DNA of 64,000 nt from RPQJ01 sp963707145 (GCA_963707145.1 CAVPOQ010000007.1:437754-501753), one strand, 5' to 3'. Shown: positions 8,546 through 16,999, counted from the first letter of the stretch. Numbers and translations are program-made. The notes: generated by a model not told the origin, from the sequence alone.

Positions 8546-9502
8546 ATGAGCCGTCCAGAATCTGCGCGAATCGCGCGCCCTGCCCGTGCGGCGGGCGTCC
8601 TGCTCACGCTGGTGCTCGGCGCGAGCGGCGGCAGTCTGTGGATCGACGTGGCCGGGGCCGCCGCGGCCGAACCCGCGCGCCCGCCGGGCCGCACGATGGC
8701 AGAGGTGCTGGCCGCGTCCACCGCTGCGGACTGGCGGCCGCTCGACCTCGGGCACACGCTCGCCATCGAGCTCGAATCCGGGCGCGTGGTCATCGAACTC
8801 GCCCCCGCCTTCGCGCCGGAGCACGCCGCGAACATCCTGCGGCTGGCGCGCGCGGGGTATTACGACGGACTCGCGATCGGCCGCGTCCAGGACAACTTCG
8901 TCGCGCAGTGGAGCGATACCGCTGGCAAGCGCCCGCTGGGCGGGGCGCGCGCCACGCTGCCCCCGGAGTTCACCGTGCCGATCTCTCCCGGCCTGCCGTT
9001 CACGCCGCTGCCGGACGCCGACGGATACGCGCCGGAGGTTGGGTTCTCCGGCGGCTTCCCGGCCGCGCGCGACTCGCGTGCCGGGGAGGCGTGGCTCGCG
9101 CACTGCTACGCCATGGTCGGGGCCGGCCGTGACAACGGGGTCGAGACCGGCAGCGGTGCAGAACTCTACGTGGTCATCGGTCACGCGCCGCGCCAGCTCG
9201 ACCGCAATATCGCGCTGGTGGGCCGCGTCCTGCAGGGCATGGAACTGCTCGCGGCGCTGCCACGCGGCCCGGCGCCGATGGGCTACTACGAGGCTGCCGC
9301 ACCGCGCGTGGCCATCCGTCGCGTGCGGGTCGCTGCCGACCTGCCCGCCGCCGAGCGCCCCCGCCTCGAGGTGCTGCGCACGGAGACCGCCACCTTCGCG
9401 GCGCTGGTCGAGGTGCGTCGCAACCGTCGCGACGAGTGGTACCAGCGGCCCGCCGGCTACATCGACCTCTGCAACGTGCCGATTCCCGTCCGCGTTCCTT
9501 GA
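8546..9502 (+). CDS. Exported cyclophilin-type peptidyl-prolyl isomerase
   Basis: Peptidyl-prolyl cis-trans isomerase of the cyclophilin type, 318 residues, predicted periplasmic. A hydrophobic signal segment (residues about 15-42, ending AGAAAAEPA) precedes the mature domain. The cyclophilin core is recognisable from TLAIELESGRVVIELAP, ARAGYYDGLAIGRVQDNFVAQW, CYAMVGAGRDN and ELYVVIGHAPRQLDRNIALVGRV. It carries inserts and a C-terminal extension of about 90 residues, so it is larger than a typical PpiA. GAGGAGAGACC upstream is a good ribosome site. It is transcribed away from the S51-like gene. A small perfect hairpin follows the stop at 9508-9524. Confidence 0.88.
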   Translation: MSRPESARIARPARAAGVLLTLVLGASGGSLWIDVAGAAAAEPARPPGRTMAEVLAASTAADWRPLDLGHTLAIELESGRVVIELAPAFAPEHAANILRLARAGYYDGLAIGRVQDNFVAQWSDTAGKRPLGGARATLPPEFTVPISPGLPFTPLPDADGYAPEVGFSGGFPAARDSRAGEAWLAHCYAMVGAGRDNGVETGSGAELYVVIGHAPRQLDRNIALVGRVLQGMELLAALPRGPAPMGYYEAAAPRVAIRRVRVAADLPAAERPRLEVLRTETATFAALVEVRRNRRDEWYQRPAGYIDLCNVPIPVRVP

Positions 9503-9507
9503 GGCGG

Positions 9508-9524
9508 CTGCTGCGACGCAGCAG
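9508..9524 (+). terminator. Stem-loop just after the cyclophilin gene
   Basis: CTGCTGC-GAC-GCAGCAG is a perfect 7-bp stem with a 3-base loop, 5 bases after the TGA. There is no immediate U-run (a TTTT follows only about 15 bases on), so this is at best a weak or Rho-assisted terminator or an mRNA 3' end stabiliser. Confidence 0.35.
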
Positions 9525-9632
9525 TGACCGGGCCGTCGCCTTTTCCGGATTGCGGTCGGACCGTCCGAGAGGCAAGTTCACATCCAGACACAGACACAGG
9601 CGGAGCAGCGCCTGCCGACCGGAGGGGAGACC

Positions 9633-11339
9633 ATGGAACGATTCTGGCTGAAGCACTATCCGCCCGGCGTCCCGGCCGACGTGGACGTCGACCAGTACCG
9701 ATCCCTCGTGCAGCTCATGGAGGAGGGCTTCGCGAAGTTCGCGAGCCGCGACGCCTACGCGTTCATGGACTGCCACTACACCTTCGCGGAGATCGACCGC
9801 CACTCCGCGGCGTTTGGCGCCTGGCTGCAGGGGCTCGGCCTCGCACGCGGTGCGCGCGTCGCACTGATGATGCCGAACGTCGTGCAGTACCCGATCGCGC
9901 TCGCCGGCGTGCTGCGCGCCGGGTGCATCGTGGTGAACGTGAACCCGCTCTACACGCCGCGCGAACTCGAGCACCAGCTCAGGGACTCGGGCGCCGAGGC
10001 AATCGTGATCCTCGAGAATTTCGCCGCGACGCTGCAGCAGGTGATCGCCAGGACGGGGATCAAGCACGTGGTGGTCGCCTCGATCGGCGACCTGCTCGGC
10101 TTCCCGAAGGGCGCGATCGTCAACTTCGCCCTGCGCCGCATCAAGAAGCTCGTGCCGCAGTTCTCGCTGCCGGGGCACGTGCGCTTCAACGACGCGCTCG
10201 ACGCCGGCGCACGCGGCCACCTCGAGCCCGTCGACGTCGGGCCGCAGGACGTCGCGTTCCTGCAGTACACCGGCGGCACGACCGGTGTGTCGAAGGGCGC
10301 GACGCTAACGCACCGCAACCTCGTCGCGAACGTGCTGCAGCTCGAGGCCTGGGTGCAGCCCGCACTCACCGACACCAGCCGCGGTCCCGTGCCCGAGCAG
10401 CTCGTCTACGTCTGCGCACTGCCGCTCTATCACGTGTTCGCGCTCACCGTGAACTGCCTCGGCGGCATCCGCCTCGGCACGCTCAACGTGCTGATCGCCA
10501 ACCCGCGCGACATCGGCGGGTTCGTGAAGGAACTCGCGAAGTACCGCTTCAACGTCGTCCCCGGCGTCAACACGCTGTACAACGCGCTCGCCGAGAACGC
10601 CGAGTTCCAGAAGCTCGACTTCTCGAGCCTGCGCATCTCCAACGGCGGCGGCATGGCGGTGCAGCAGGCGGTCGCGGAGAAGTGGCTCAAGCTCACCGGC
10701 GTGCCGATCATCGAGGGCTACGGGCTGTCGGAGACCTCGCCGGTCGCGACCTGCAACCCGATCCAGTCCCGAGAGTACAACGGCACGATCGGCCTGCCGT
10801 TCCCGAACACCGAGATCGCCATCCTCGACGACGCCGGTCAGCCAGTGCCGTTCGGGCAGCCCGGCGAGATCGCGATCCGCGGTCCTCAGGTGATGGCCGG
10901 CTACTGGCAGCGCCCAGACGAGACCGCGAAGGTGATGACCCCGGACGGCTTCTTCAAGTCGGGCGACATCGGGATCATGGACGAGCGCGGCTACACGAAG
11001 ATCGTGGACCGCAAGAAGGACATGATCATCGTCTCGGGCTTCAACGTGTACCCGAACGAGGTCGAGGCCGTGATCGCGATGCACCCCGGGGTGGTCGAAT
11101 GCGCGGCGATCGGCGTGCCGGACGCGAAATCTGGCGAGGCGGTGAAGGTATTCGTCGTGCGCAGGGACGCGGCACTCACGGATGCCGACCTGCTGGACTT
11201 CTGCAGGCAGCACCTCACGGGCTACAAGAAGCCGAAGTTCATCGAGTTCCGTGACGAGCTGCCGAAGTCGAACGTCGGCAAGATCCTGCGGCGCGAGCTG
11301 CGGGATGCGCAGTCGGCGGCGCAGGCGAAGAGCGCGTAG
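9633..11339 (+). CDS. fadD: Long-chain fatty acid--CoA ligase
   Basis: Acyl-CoA synthetase of 568 residues that activates long-chain fatty acids to acyl-CoA with ATP at the inner membrane for beta-oxidation. It follows E. coli FadD closely from the first residues (WLKHYPPGVPADVDVDQY) through VNVNPLYTPRELEHQL. The AMP-binding P-loop is AFLQYTGGTTGVSKGATLTH, the second motif IEGYGLSETSPV, the hinge KSGDIGIMDERGY and the FACS region DRKKDMIIVSGFNVYPNE. A C-terminal Lys lies in PKSNVGKILRREL. GGAGGGGAGACC gives a strong ribosome site before ATG 9633. It is a single gene; an inverted-repeat region separates it from a convergent crotonase gene. Confidence 0.96.
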   Translation: MERFWLKHYPPGVPADVDVDQYRSLVQLMEEGFAKFASRDAYAFMDCHYTFAEIDRHSAAFGAWLQGLGLARGARVALMMPNVVQYPIALAGVLRAGCIVVNVNPLYTPRELEHQLRDSGAEAIVILENFAATLQQVIARTGIKHVVVASIGDLLGFPKGAIVNFALRRIKKLVPQFSLPGHVRFNDALDAGARGHLEPVDVGPQDVAFLQYTGGTTGVSKGATLTHRNLVANVLQLEAWVQPALTDTSRGPVPEQLVYVCALPLYHVFALTVNCLGGIRLGTLNVLIANPRDIGGFVKELAKYRFNVVPGVNTLYNALAENAEFQKLDFSSLRISNGGGMAVQQAVAEKWLKLTGVPIIEGYGLSETSPVATCNPIQSREYNGTIGLPFPNTEIAILDDAGQPVPFGQPGEIAIRGPQVMAGYWQRPDETAKVMTPDGFFKSGDIGIMDERGYTKIVDRKKDMIIVSGFNVYPNEVEAVIAMHPGVVECAAIGVPDAKSGEAVKVFVVRRDAALTDADLLDFCRQHLTGYKKPKFIEFRDELPKSNVGKILRRELRDAQSAAQAKSA

Positions 11340-11388
11340 GTCGCGGGCTGCTGCCGTGCCATTCGGCACGGCAGGCGGGGCCGAGGTC

Positions 11389-11428
11389 CGCGGGGACGCC
11401 GTGAATACGTCCCTGTAGGCTCGCGCGC
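11389..11428 (+). repeat. Intergenic repeat unit, copy A
   Basis: A 40-base unit beginning CGCGGGGACGCCGTGAAT and ending GGCTCGCGCGC. It matches the reverse complement of 11600-11639 at about 35 of 40 positions. It lies in the loop and inner arm of the first large inverted repeat. The differences fall in the middle (GTGAATACG against GTAAACCCG; TGTAG against TGGGG). Confidence 0.75.
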
Positions 11429-11599
11429 CGCGTCCCTGCGGCGCGACGCCCCGCGGACCTCGACCCCGCCCGCCGTGCCGTGCGGCGGCGGGACGCGCAG
11501 GTTCTGACCGGGTGCTTGTTCGTCCCGCGCTACGTTCGTGTCAGCGCGACGTCTGGCCCTGCGGAGAGGATGGGCGGGGCGTCGCGCGACAGGGATGTC

Positions 11600-11639
11600 G
11601 CGCGCGAGCCCCCAGGGACGGGTTTACGGCGTCCCCGCG
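11600..11639 (-). repeat. Intergenic repeat unit, copy B
   Basis: Second copy of the 40-base unit, inverted relative to copy A. On the minus strand it begins CGCGGGGACGCCGTAAAC and ends GGCTCGCGCGC. It sits inside the second large inverted repeat (arms 11547-11572 and 11640-11665). Both copies keep GGGACGCCGTRAA and CGTCCCTG, which are probably the conserved core of the repeat family. Confidence 0.75.
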
Positions 11640-11695
11640 CATCCTCTCCGCAGGGCCGGATGTCGCGCGGGCCACCGCAACGGCGCGCGACGGGC

Positions 11696-12526
11696 CTACT
11701 GGCCTCGGAATACGGGCGCGCGCCGCTGCATGAACGCGGTCATCGCCTCGGTGAGGTCATCGGAGTGCAGGAACGCGGAGTTCCACAGCGCGACGTAGTC
11801 GAGCGCCGCGTCGACCTCGCGGCGGCACGCGAAGCCGAGCACCTGCTTCGCGCCCTGCACCGCCAGCGGGGAGTTCGCGGCGATCTCCTGCGCGAGCGCG
11901 CGGGCGTGCGCGTGCAGCGCGTCGGCGTCGGGCAGCACGTCGTTCACGAGCCCGATCGCGAGCGCCCGCGCCGCGTCGATGTCGCGGCCAGTGAAGATGA
12001 GTTCCCGTGCCGGACCGTCGCCGATCACGCGCGGCAGGCGCTGCAGCGTGCCCACGTCGGCCACCATCGCGATCCGGGTCTCGCGCACCGAGAAGCTCGC
12101 ATCGGCCGAGCAGACGCGCACGTCGCAGGCCGTGATCAGGTCCATGCCGCCGCCGATGCAGGCGCCGTGTACCGCGGCGATCACTGGCTTGTTGGTGTCG
12201 GCGAAGCAGCCCGCGGTGCGCTGGTAGCGGCGCACGTCATCGTAGAGCGCGCGGCGCCGGCCCACTGCCGACTCGCCGCGACCGGAGATCGAGCCGCCGC
12301 CGGCGAGCGAGGGTGCATGGTCGAGGAGGTCGATGCCGGCGCAGAACGCCTTGCCGCGCCCCGACAGCACGATGGCGCGCACGCCAGGGTCGGCGTCGAG
12401 CTCGGCCACGGCGGCCGGGATCGCGTCCCACAGCGGGCGGTGCAGTGCGTTGAGCTTCGCCGGACGGTCGAGCCAGAGGACGGCGACGGCGCCGTCGCGC
12501 TCGATACTCAGATTCTCGTGGGTCAT
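11696..12526 (-). CDS. Crotonase-family protein, dienoyl-CoA isomerase type
   Basis: Crotonase-fold enzyme of 276 residues. The oxyanion loops are GRGKAFCAGIDL (about residues 54-65) and GACIGGGMDLITACD. The segment FSVRETRIAMVADVGTLQRLPRVIG has the Glu and the Asp of the ADVGTLQRLP motif, which mark delta(3,5)-delta(2,4)-dienoyl-CoA isomerases (ECH1 type). That enzyme reshapes double bonds during beta-oxidation of unsaturated fatty acids. It is followed 36 bases upstream by an SDR gene on the same strand, and fadD converges on it, so a lipid-catabolic role is reasonable. The exact substrate is not shown by sequence. Confidence 0.88.
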   Translation of the reverse strand: MTHENLSIERDGAVAVLWLDRPAKLNALHRPLWDAIPAAVAELDADPGVRAIVLSGRGKAFCAGIDLLDHAPSLAGGGSISGRGESAVGRRRALYDDVRRYQRTAGCFADTNKPVIAAVHGACIGGGMDLITACDVRVCSADASFSVRETRIAMVADVGTLQRLPRVIGDGPARELIFTGRDIDAARALAIGLVNDVLPDADALHAHARALAQEIAANSPLAVQGAKQVLGFACRREVDAALDYVALWNSAFLHSDDLTEAMTAFMQRRAPVFRGQ

Positions 12527-12562
12527 CGTCGGTTTCCTGGGTCCAGTCTGTCGGTCGTGGGT

Positions 12563-13399
12563 TCAGCCCGTTGCGCGCGACTGCCGCCGCAGCATGCGCG
12601 CGGCGTCGGTCGTGCGCCGCAGCAGCGCGTCGGTGGCGCCCGGAGCGAGCGCGGCGAGCTTCTCGAGCAGCGCGCCTCCTGGCGGCACGGCGATCTCGGC
12701 GAGCCGGAAGCGGATCGCGAGGAAGATGGACCACACCACCCAGGACGGCGGCATGGTGAGCGCCTCCGGCCACATGTCGGAGGTCGCCGGGTTGTGCTGT
12801 GCCGCCGTCGCCATCGGCGTGTCCACGACGCCGGGCAGCACCAGCGAAACGTGGATGCGCTCGCCGACGAGCTCGGTGCGCAGCGCCTCGGTGAGGCCGA
12901 CCAGCGCGAACTTGGTCGCGCAGTACCCGCCCAGCGGCGAGAAGCCGCGGCGGCCGGCCAGCGAGCCCACGTTGACGACGTGGCCGCGACCCTGCTCGCG
13001 CATCAGCTTCACGGCCGCCTGCATCACGTGCAGCGCGCCGATCAGGTTCACGTCGAGCATGCGCTGGAGGTCCGCCGTGCGCAGCTCCTGGACGGTGGCG
13101 GGGATCATCACGCCGGCGTTGTTCACCACGATGTCCACGGCGCCGAAGCGCTTGACCGCCTTGCGGAACGACGCCTCGACCGCCTCCGACCGGCTCACGT
13201 CGGCCGCGGCGACCAGCGTCTCCGCGCCGAGCCGGCGCGCCTCGGTCGCGACCTTGCCGAGGACCTGCGCGCGGCGGGCCACCAGCACCAGCTTCGCGCC
13301 GGCGGCCGCGAACGCCAGCGCGGTCTCGCGACCGATGCCGCTCGAGGCGCCGGTGACGAGGACGACGCGGTCGCGGAAGGAAATCGACGGTGTCTTCAT
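12563..13399 (-). CDS. Short-chain dehydrogenase/reductase
   Basis: SDR-family NAD(P)-dependent oxidoreductase of 278 residues. The cofactor motif is VTGASSGIGRE (about residues 15-25), followed by NNAGV, the catalytic Ser in VNVGSLAGRR and the YxxxK pair in GYCATKFAL. ARR after the second strand suggests NADP(H) preference. A C-terminal stretch after residue 215 is hydrophobic (PPSWVVWSIFLAI) and may touch the membrane or a lipid substrate. It lies 36 bases upstream of the dienoyl-CoA isomerase-like gene and is probably its operon partner. The substrate is unknown. Confidence 0.88.
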   Translation of the reverse strand: MKTPSISFRDRVVLVTGASSGIGRETALAFAAAGAKLVLVARRAQVLGKVATEARRLGAETLVAAADVSRSEAVEASFRKAVKRFGAVDIVVNNAGVMIPATVQELRTADLQRMLDVNLIGALHVMQAAVKLMREQGRGHVVNVGSLAGRRGFSPLGGYCATKFALVGLTEALRTELVGERIHVSLVLPGVVDTPMATAAQHNPATSDMWPEALTMPPSWVVWSIFLAIRFRLAEIAVPPGGALLEKLAALAPGATDALLRRTTDAARMLRRQSRATG

Positions 13400-13501
13400 C
13401 TGCGACTCCGGTTCGTGCGGCGGACGCGTCTTCCAGCCGCGGTGGCGTTCATGCGGCCGCTGCGGTCCCGCCGCGCGACGCAGGCAGCGGCCCCGCGGTC
13501 T

Positions 13502-14617
13502 CTACTTCAGGAACTGCGCGAGCGGCGTGTAGGGCAGGTCGAGCGCCTGCGCGACCGCCTGGTTGGTGACGTGGCCGGCGTGCACGTTCAGGCCGTTGGC
13601 GAGGTGCGGATCGGCCTGCATCGCCGCCTTCCAGCCGTGGTCGGCGAGCTTGCGCGCGAAGGGCAGCGTGGCGTTGTTGAGCGCAAAGGTCGACGTGCGC
13701 GGCACCGCGCCGGGCATGTTGGCCACGCAGTAGTGGATCACGTCGTCCACCACGTAGGTGGGCTCCGCGTGCGTGGTCGCCTTGCTGGTCTCGAAGCACC
13801 CGCCCTGGTCGATCGAGATGTCCACCAGCACCGCACCCGCCTTCATGCGGCGGACCATGTCGCGCGTGACCAGCTTCGGCGCGGCCGCGCCTGCGATCAG
13901 CACCGCGCCGATCACGAGGTCGGCGTCGATCACCAGCGCGTCGATGTGCGCCTGCGTGGAGTATTCGGTGCGCAGCGATGGCCCGAAGATCGACGACAGC
14001 TCGCGCAGCCGCTTCACCGAGCGGTCCACGACCGTCACGTCCGCGCGCAGCCCGACGGCCATTTCGGCCGCGTGCGTGCCCGACACGCCGCCGCCCAGGA
14101 TCACGACCTTGGCCGGTGCCACGCCCGGCACGCCGCCCAGCAGGATGCCGCGACCACCATTGGCCTTCTGCAGGCAGTACGCGCCCACCTGCACCGACAT
14201 CCGGCCGGCAACCTCGCTCATCGGCGTGAGCAGCGGCAGCGAGCCGTCCGGGGCGGTCACGGTCTCGTAGGCGATGCAGGTGGCGCCCGACTTGATCAGT
14301 GCCTCGGTCTGCCGCGGATCGGGGGCGAGGTGCAGGTAGGTGTAGAGCACCTGGCCTGCGCGCAGCATCGCGCACTCGGCAGGCTGCGGCTCCTTCACCT
14401 TCACGATCATCTCGGACTTCGCGAACACCTCCGGGGCGTCGGCAGCGATCTGCGCGCCGACGTGCTGGTAGTCGGCGTCGGTGAAGCCGATGCCGGTCGC
14501 GGCGCCGGTCTGCACCAGCACCTCGTGGCCGCTCTCGACCAGTTCGCGAACGGCCGCCGGCACGAGGCCGACGCGGTATTCGTGGACCTTGATTTCCTTC
14601 GGCACACCGATGCGCAT
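13502..14617 (-). CDS. ald: Alanine dehydrogenase
   Basis: NAD-dependent L-alanine dehydrogenase of 371 residues, which converts L-alanine to pyruvate and ammonia and back. The N-terminus MRIGVPKEIKVHEYRVGL is the family signature, and YLHLAPD carries the catalytic His region. The Rossmann motif is VVILGGGVSGTHAAEMA, and DISIDQGGCFETS closes the active site. GGGGGAGATC is an excellent ribosome site for ATG 14617. Such genes are often controlled by Lrp/AsnC proteins. The upstream gap holds a repeated GCATGCAA pair (14679-14686 and 14696-14703), but no regulator gene is adjacent. Confidence 0.95.
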   Translation of the reverse strand: MRIGVPKEIKVHEYRVGLVPAAVRELVESGHEVLVQTGAATGIGFTDADYQHVGAQIAADAPEVFAKSEMIVKVKEPQPAECAMLRAGQVLYTYLHLAPDPRQTEALIKSGATCIAYETVTAPDGSLPLLTPMSEVAGRMSVQVGAYCLQKANGGRGILLGGVPGVAPAKVVILGGGVSGTHAAEMAVGLRADVTVVDRSVKRLRELSSIFGPSLRTEYSTQAHIDALVIDADLVIGAVLIAGAAAPKLVTRDMVRRMKAGAVLVDISIDQGGCFETSKATTHAEPTYVVDDVIHYCVANMPGAVPRTSTFALNNATLPFARKLADHGWKAAMQADPHLANGLNVHAGHVTNQAVAQALDLPYTPLAQFLK

Positions 14618-14918
14618 GATCTCCCCCTCAGGGACGTGGTTGGTTTGGAGCGGAGAATACCCAGCCGATGGCCTGAGAGCATGCAATTTCGGCGGGCATG
14701 CAACGTCTGCGTGCCGTGAAACGCGCCGGCCCCGGCATTTCAGGGCAGAATGTTGCAGTGACCGCCGACCGCACCGACCGTCTGATCCTCACGGGACCGC
14801 TGCGCACTGCGCGCCAGGGCGTCGAGCGGCCGGTTCGTACGTGAACGCGCGTGCGTCGGCGGCCGCCTGGTCGCGCGACCGACGCAACCAATTGACCGCG
14901 GGCGCGGTCAGAAGGGAC
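14618..14918. other. Divergent intergenic region between ald and the retropepsin-like gene
   Basis: This 301-base region has no plausible gene. It should carry the ald promoter (minus) and the promoter of the plus-strand gene. Visible elements are two direct copies of the palindromic octamer GCATGCAA, 17 bases apart (14679 and 14696), and a dyad TGACCGC-GGGC-GCGGTCA at 14893-14910. No strong sigma-70 pair stands out. Confidence 0.5.
14893..14910 (+). promoter_or_regulatory. Perfect dyad abutting a ribosome binding site
   Basis: TGACCGC-GGGC-GCGGTCA is a perfect 7-bp inverted repeat with a 4-base centre. It ends immediately before the GAAGGGAC ribosome site of the gene starting at 14919. It could be an operator or an mRNA hairpin that limits ribosome access; sequence cannot tell which. 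Confidence 0.4.
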
Positions 14919-15980
14919 ATGGGCATCACAACCTTCCGCATCGCCCGGGCCTGCGCCGCAGCGGCGTCGGCCCTGCTGCTGCTCGCCGGCGGAACGGCCC
15001 GGGCAACCGATCCGGCCGCGCCTGCGCCGGTCGCCGTGGCACCCGTGGCTCCGGCGGTCGTGCCACCCGTCCCGCCGGAACCCGGCCCGCTCTACGCCAC
15101 GCGCACCACGCTCGATCGGATCGGCCGCATCGTGGCTCCAGTGGAGATCAACGGCCGCGGGCCGTTCCGGTTCATCCTCGACACCGGTGCGAACAGTTCG
15201 GCCATTTCCGAAGCGACCGCGCTGGCGCTCGATCTGGTGCCGATCGACGGGGCGGTGATCAACGTGCACGGCGTGACCGGTTCCGCCACGCTGCCGGTGG
15301 TGCAGGTCGCGACCCTGCGGGCGGGCGAACTGCTGCTCGAGAGCCAGCGCCTGCCGGTGCTGCCGCCCGCAGTGTTCGCCGGCATGGACGGCATCCTCGG
15401 CGTGGACGCGCTGCAGGATGCCCGCATCGAGGTCGACTTCGGCCGCGACCGGGTGACCATCCGCCGCTCGAGCGGGCGGCGAGCACCGAAGGGCTTCCTG
15501 GTCGTACACGCGTTTCTGCAGAACGGCGGACTGTTGCTCGTGGACGGGCAGGTCGGCCGCGTGCCGGTCAAGGCGATCGTGGACACCGGCGCCGAGCGCA
15601 GCCTCGGCAACGAGGCGCTGCGCTCGGCGCTGGTCGACGGCGCGCGCCGGCCGCACGAGACGGTGGCCACGACGGTCATCGGGGCGACGCCCCAGATCGC
15701 GCAGGGACTGTCGTTCGAGGCGCCCTCGATCGACATCGGCGGGGCGCGCCTCAACAACCTCACCGTCACCTTCGGCGACCTGCACGTGTTCGACATCTGG
15801 TCGCTGCTCGAGGAGCCCGCGATCCTCATCGGCATGGATCTGCTCGGCACGCTCGAGCAGTTCGTCGTGGACTACTCGCGCCGCGAGTTCCACCTGAAGC
15901 CGGTCTCCTCGGGGCAGCCGACGCTGCGCCGCTGCGGCGGGATCGAGTGCAACACGCGCATTCCCCCGCCCGAGGCCTGA
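14919..15980 (+). CDS. Exported retropepsin-like protein with two aspartic-protease motifs
   Basis: Predicted exported protein of 353 residues. A signal peptide (residues about 1-30, ending GTARA) is followed by a Pro/Ala/Val-rich linker (about 31-58) and two repeats of a retropepsin-like fold. The first carries FILDTGANSSAIS with the partner GMDGILGVDAL. The second carries AIVDTGAERSLGN with EPAILIGMDLLG. Having both DTGA elements in one chain suggests an intramolecular dimer like pepsins, where retroviral enzymes need two subunits. Related bacterial genes are called aspartyl protease or retropepsin-like. ATG 14919 follows GAAGGGAC. Probably periplasmic; the target is unknown. Confidence 0.82.
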   Translation: MGITTFRIARACAAAASALLLLAGGTARATDPAAPAPVAVAPVAPAVVPPVPPEPGPLYATRTTLDRIGRIVAPVEINGRGPFRFILDTGANSSAISEATALALDLVPIDGAVINVHGVTGSATLPVVQVATLRAGELLLESQRLPVLPPAVFAGMDGILGVDALQDARIEVDFGRDRVTIRRSSGRRAPKGFLVVHAFLQNGGLLLVDGQVGRVPVKAIVDTGAERSLGNEALRSALVDGARRPHETVATTVIGATPQIAQGLSFEAPSIDIGGARLNNLTVTFGDLHVFDIWSLLEEPAILIGMDLLGTLEQFVVDYSRREFHLKPVSSGQPTLRRCGGIECNTRIPPPEA

Positions 15981-15996
15981 GCGCCTGCCGAGGCGC
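15981..15996. terminator. Hairpin between convergent genes
   Basis: GCGCCT-GCCG-AGGCGC is a perfect 6-bp stem with a 4-base loop that begins directly after the TGA at 15978-15980. It lies within the 31-base gap to the convergent methyltransferase gene. No U-run is present on either strand, so it is only a candidate bidirectional terminator. Confidence 0.4.
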
Positions 15997-16011
15997 TGCC
16001 GGCAGAGCGTC

Positions 16012-16953
16012 TCAGGGTCGCGTCAGCGCCAGCCGCCAGCCGACGAGGTTCTCGCCCGCGTGGTGCTGAAGCCCGGGGGGCGGGCAGTCGAAGCCCGCGC
16101 GCCGGGCGGTGGCCGCCATGGTCTCCATCTGCTCCGCCGACTGCGCGCAGCCCACGAGGTCCTGCAGGCGGCGCACGCCGGAGCGCACCTCGCGCTCGAA
16201 GCGGTCCACCTCGCGCTCGAATCCCGCGGCGCCCGTTTCGCGACGGATGCCAAGCAGCTTCTGCACGCCGTCGATCACCACGTGCAGCAGGTGCGGCGCG
16301 AAGCTCGAGGCCGCCGCCTGCTGCAGGCGCGCGCCGGCGGCCGAGAGCTCTGCCCAGGTCGCACGCGACGCGGCCGCCGACTCGCGCTCCGCGGCGGCGT
16401 GGCGCCGCAGCTTGCGCAGGATCTTCGTGTCCTCGAGCACCAGCGCGCCCTGCGCGAGCGATTCGCGCGCGTTGCGGATCAGCACCGACTGCTCGTGGTG
16501 CAGCACGAACAGTGCGCGGCCGCCGGGACGGAGCACGCGGTGGACCTCGGCCAGCGCGCGCGGCGTGTCCGTGTACTCGAGGGCGTACTGCCCGCTGACC
16601 GCGTCGAAACTGCCGTCGGCGAAACCGAGGCGTTCGCAGGGCACGCCGGCGTGGAACGCGATGCCGGCGAACAGCGAGGCGCCGTTGGGCACGTGGCGCG
16701 GCGGATCGATCGCGGCGAGATCCGCGCCGTGGATTTCGAGGCGCCGGCCGGCGGCCGCGGCGGCCTCCTTCGCGAGCAGCGTGATCGCGCCATTGCCGGT
16801 GCCGACGTCGAGCACGCGCGCCCCGTCGTCGAGCGCGGCGAAGAACGCGAGCCACAGGTCGCGCAGCTCGAGCGTGTAGGTGGTGCCCGGCCCCATGGGG
16901 CAGGTCGCGATCGCGCCGCCGCGGTAATAGGTTTCCCAGTGCTCGACGCTCAT
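16012..16953 (-). CDS. Class I SAM-dependent methyltransferase
   Basis: Methyltransferase of 313 residues with a Rossmann SAM-binding domain: motif I ARVLDVGTGNGAITLLA (about residues 45-61), motif II LEIHGADLAAID, and a motif IV/V region FADGSFDAVSGQYALEYTD followed by VLRPGGRALFVLHH. The C-terminal 150 residues are helical and charged and may bind the substrate. The start MSVEHWETYYRGGAIATCP is a usual opening for this family. The substrate could be a small molecule, quinone or lipid and is not identifiable. An 11-bp perfect inverted repeat lies upstream at 17000-17036. Confidence 0.85.
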   Translation of the reverse strand: MSVEHWETYYRGGAIATCPMGPGTTYTLELRDLWLAFFAALDDGARVLDVGTGNGAITLLAKEAAAAAGRRLEIHGADLAAIDPPRHVPNGASLFAGIAFHAGVPCERLGFADGSFDAVSGQYALEYTDTPRALAEVHRVLRPGGRALFVLHHEQSVLIRNARESLAQGALVLEDTKILRKLRRHAAAERESAAASRATWAELSAAGARLQQAAASSFAPHLLHVVIDGVQKLLGIRRETGAAGFEREVDRFEREVRSGVRRLQDLVGCAQSAEQMETMAATARRAGFDCPPPGLQHHAGENLVGWRLALTRP

Positions 16954-16999
16954 GTCGCGCTCGCTGCGCCGCGTACCCGGTACGAAGGGCGGCATTATG

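Larger units (their letters stand above)
11340..11695. other. Intergenic region made mostly of two large inverted repeats
   Basis: This 356-base gap between the convergent fadD and crotonase genes holds no plausible gene. It is dominated by two long stem-loop structures. The first has arms 11374-11395 and 11449-11470 (22 bases, one mismatch), with GGCACGGC-type extensions outside. The second has arms 11547-11572 and 11640-11665 (26 bases, two mismatches). Each encloses one copy of a shared 40-base unit in opposite orientation, listed separately. Such DNA could act as a bidirectional terminator, but its repeated core suggests a dispersed intergenic repeat family. Confidence 0.75.

Noticed and set aside
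11480..14719. Open frame of over 1000 codons on the plus strand
   Set aside because: It lies antisense to three clear genes (crotonase, SDR, alanine dehydrogenase), has His/Arg-rich shadow composition and no family features.
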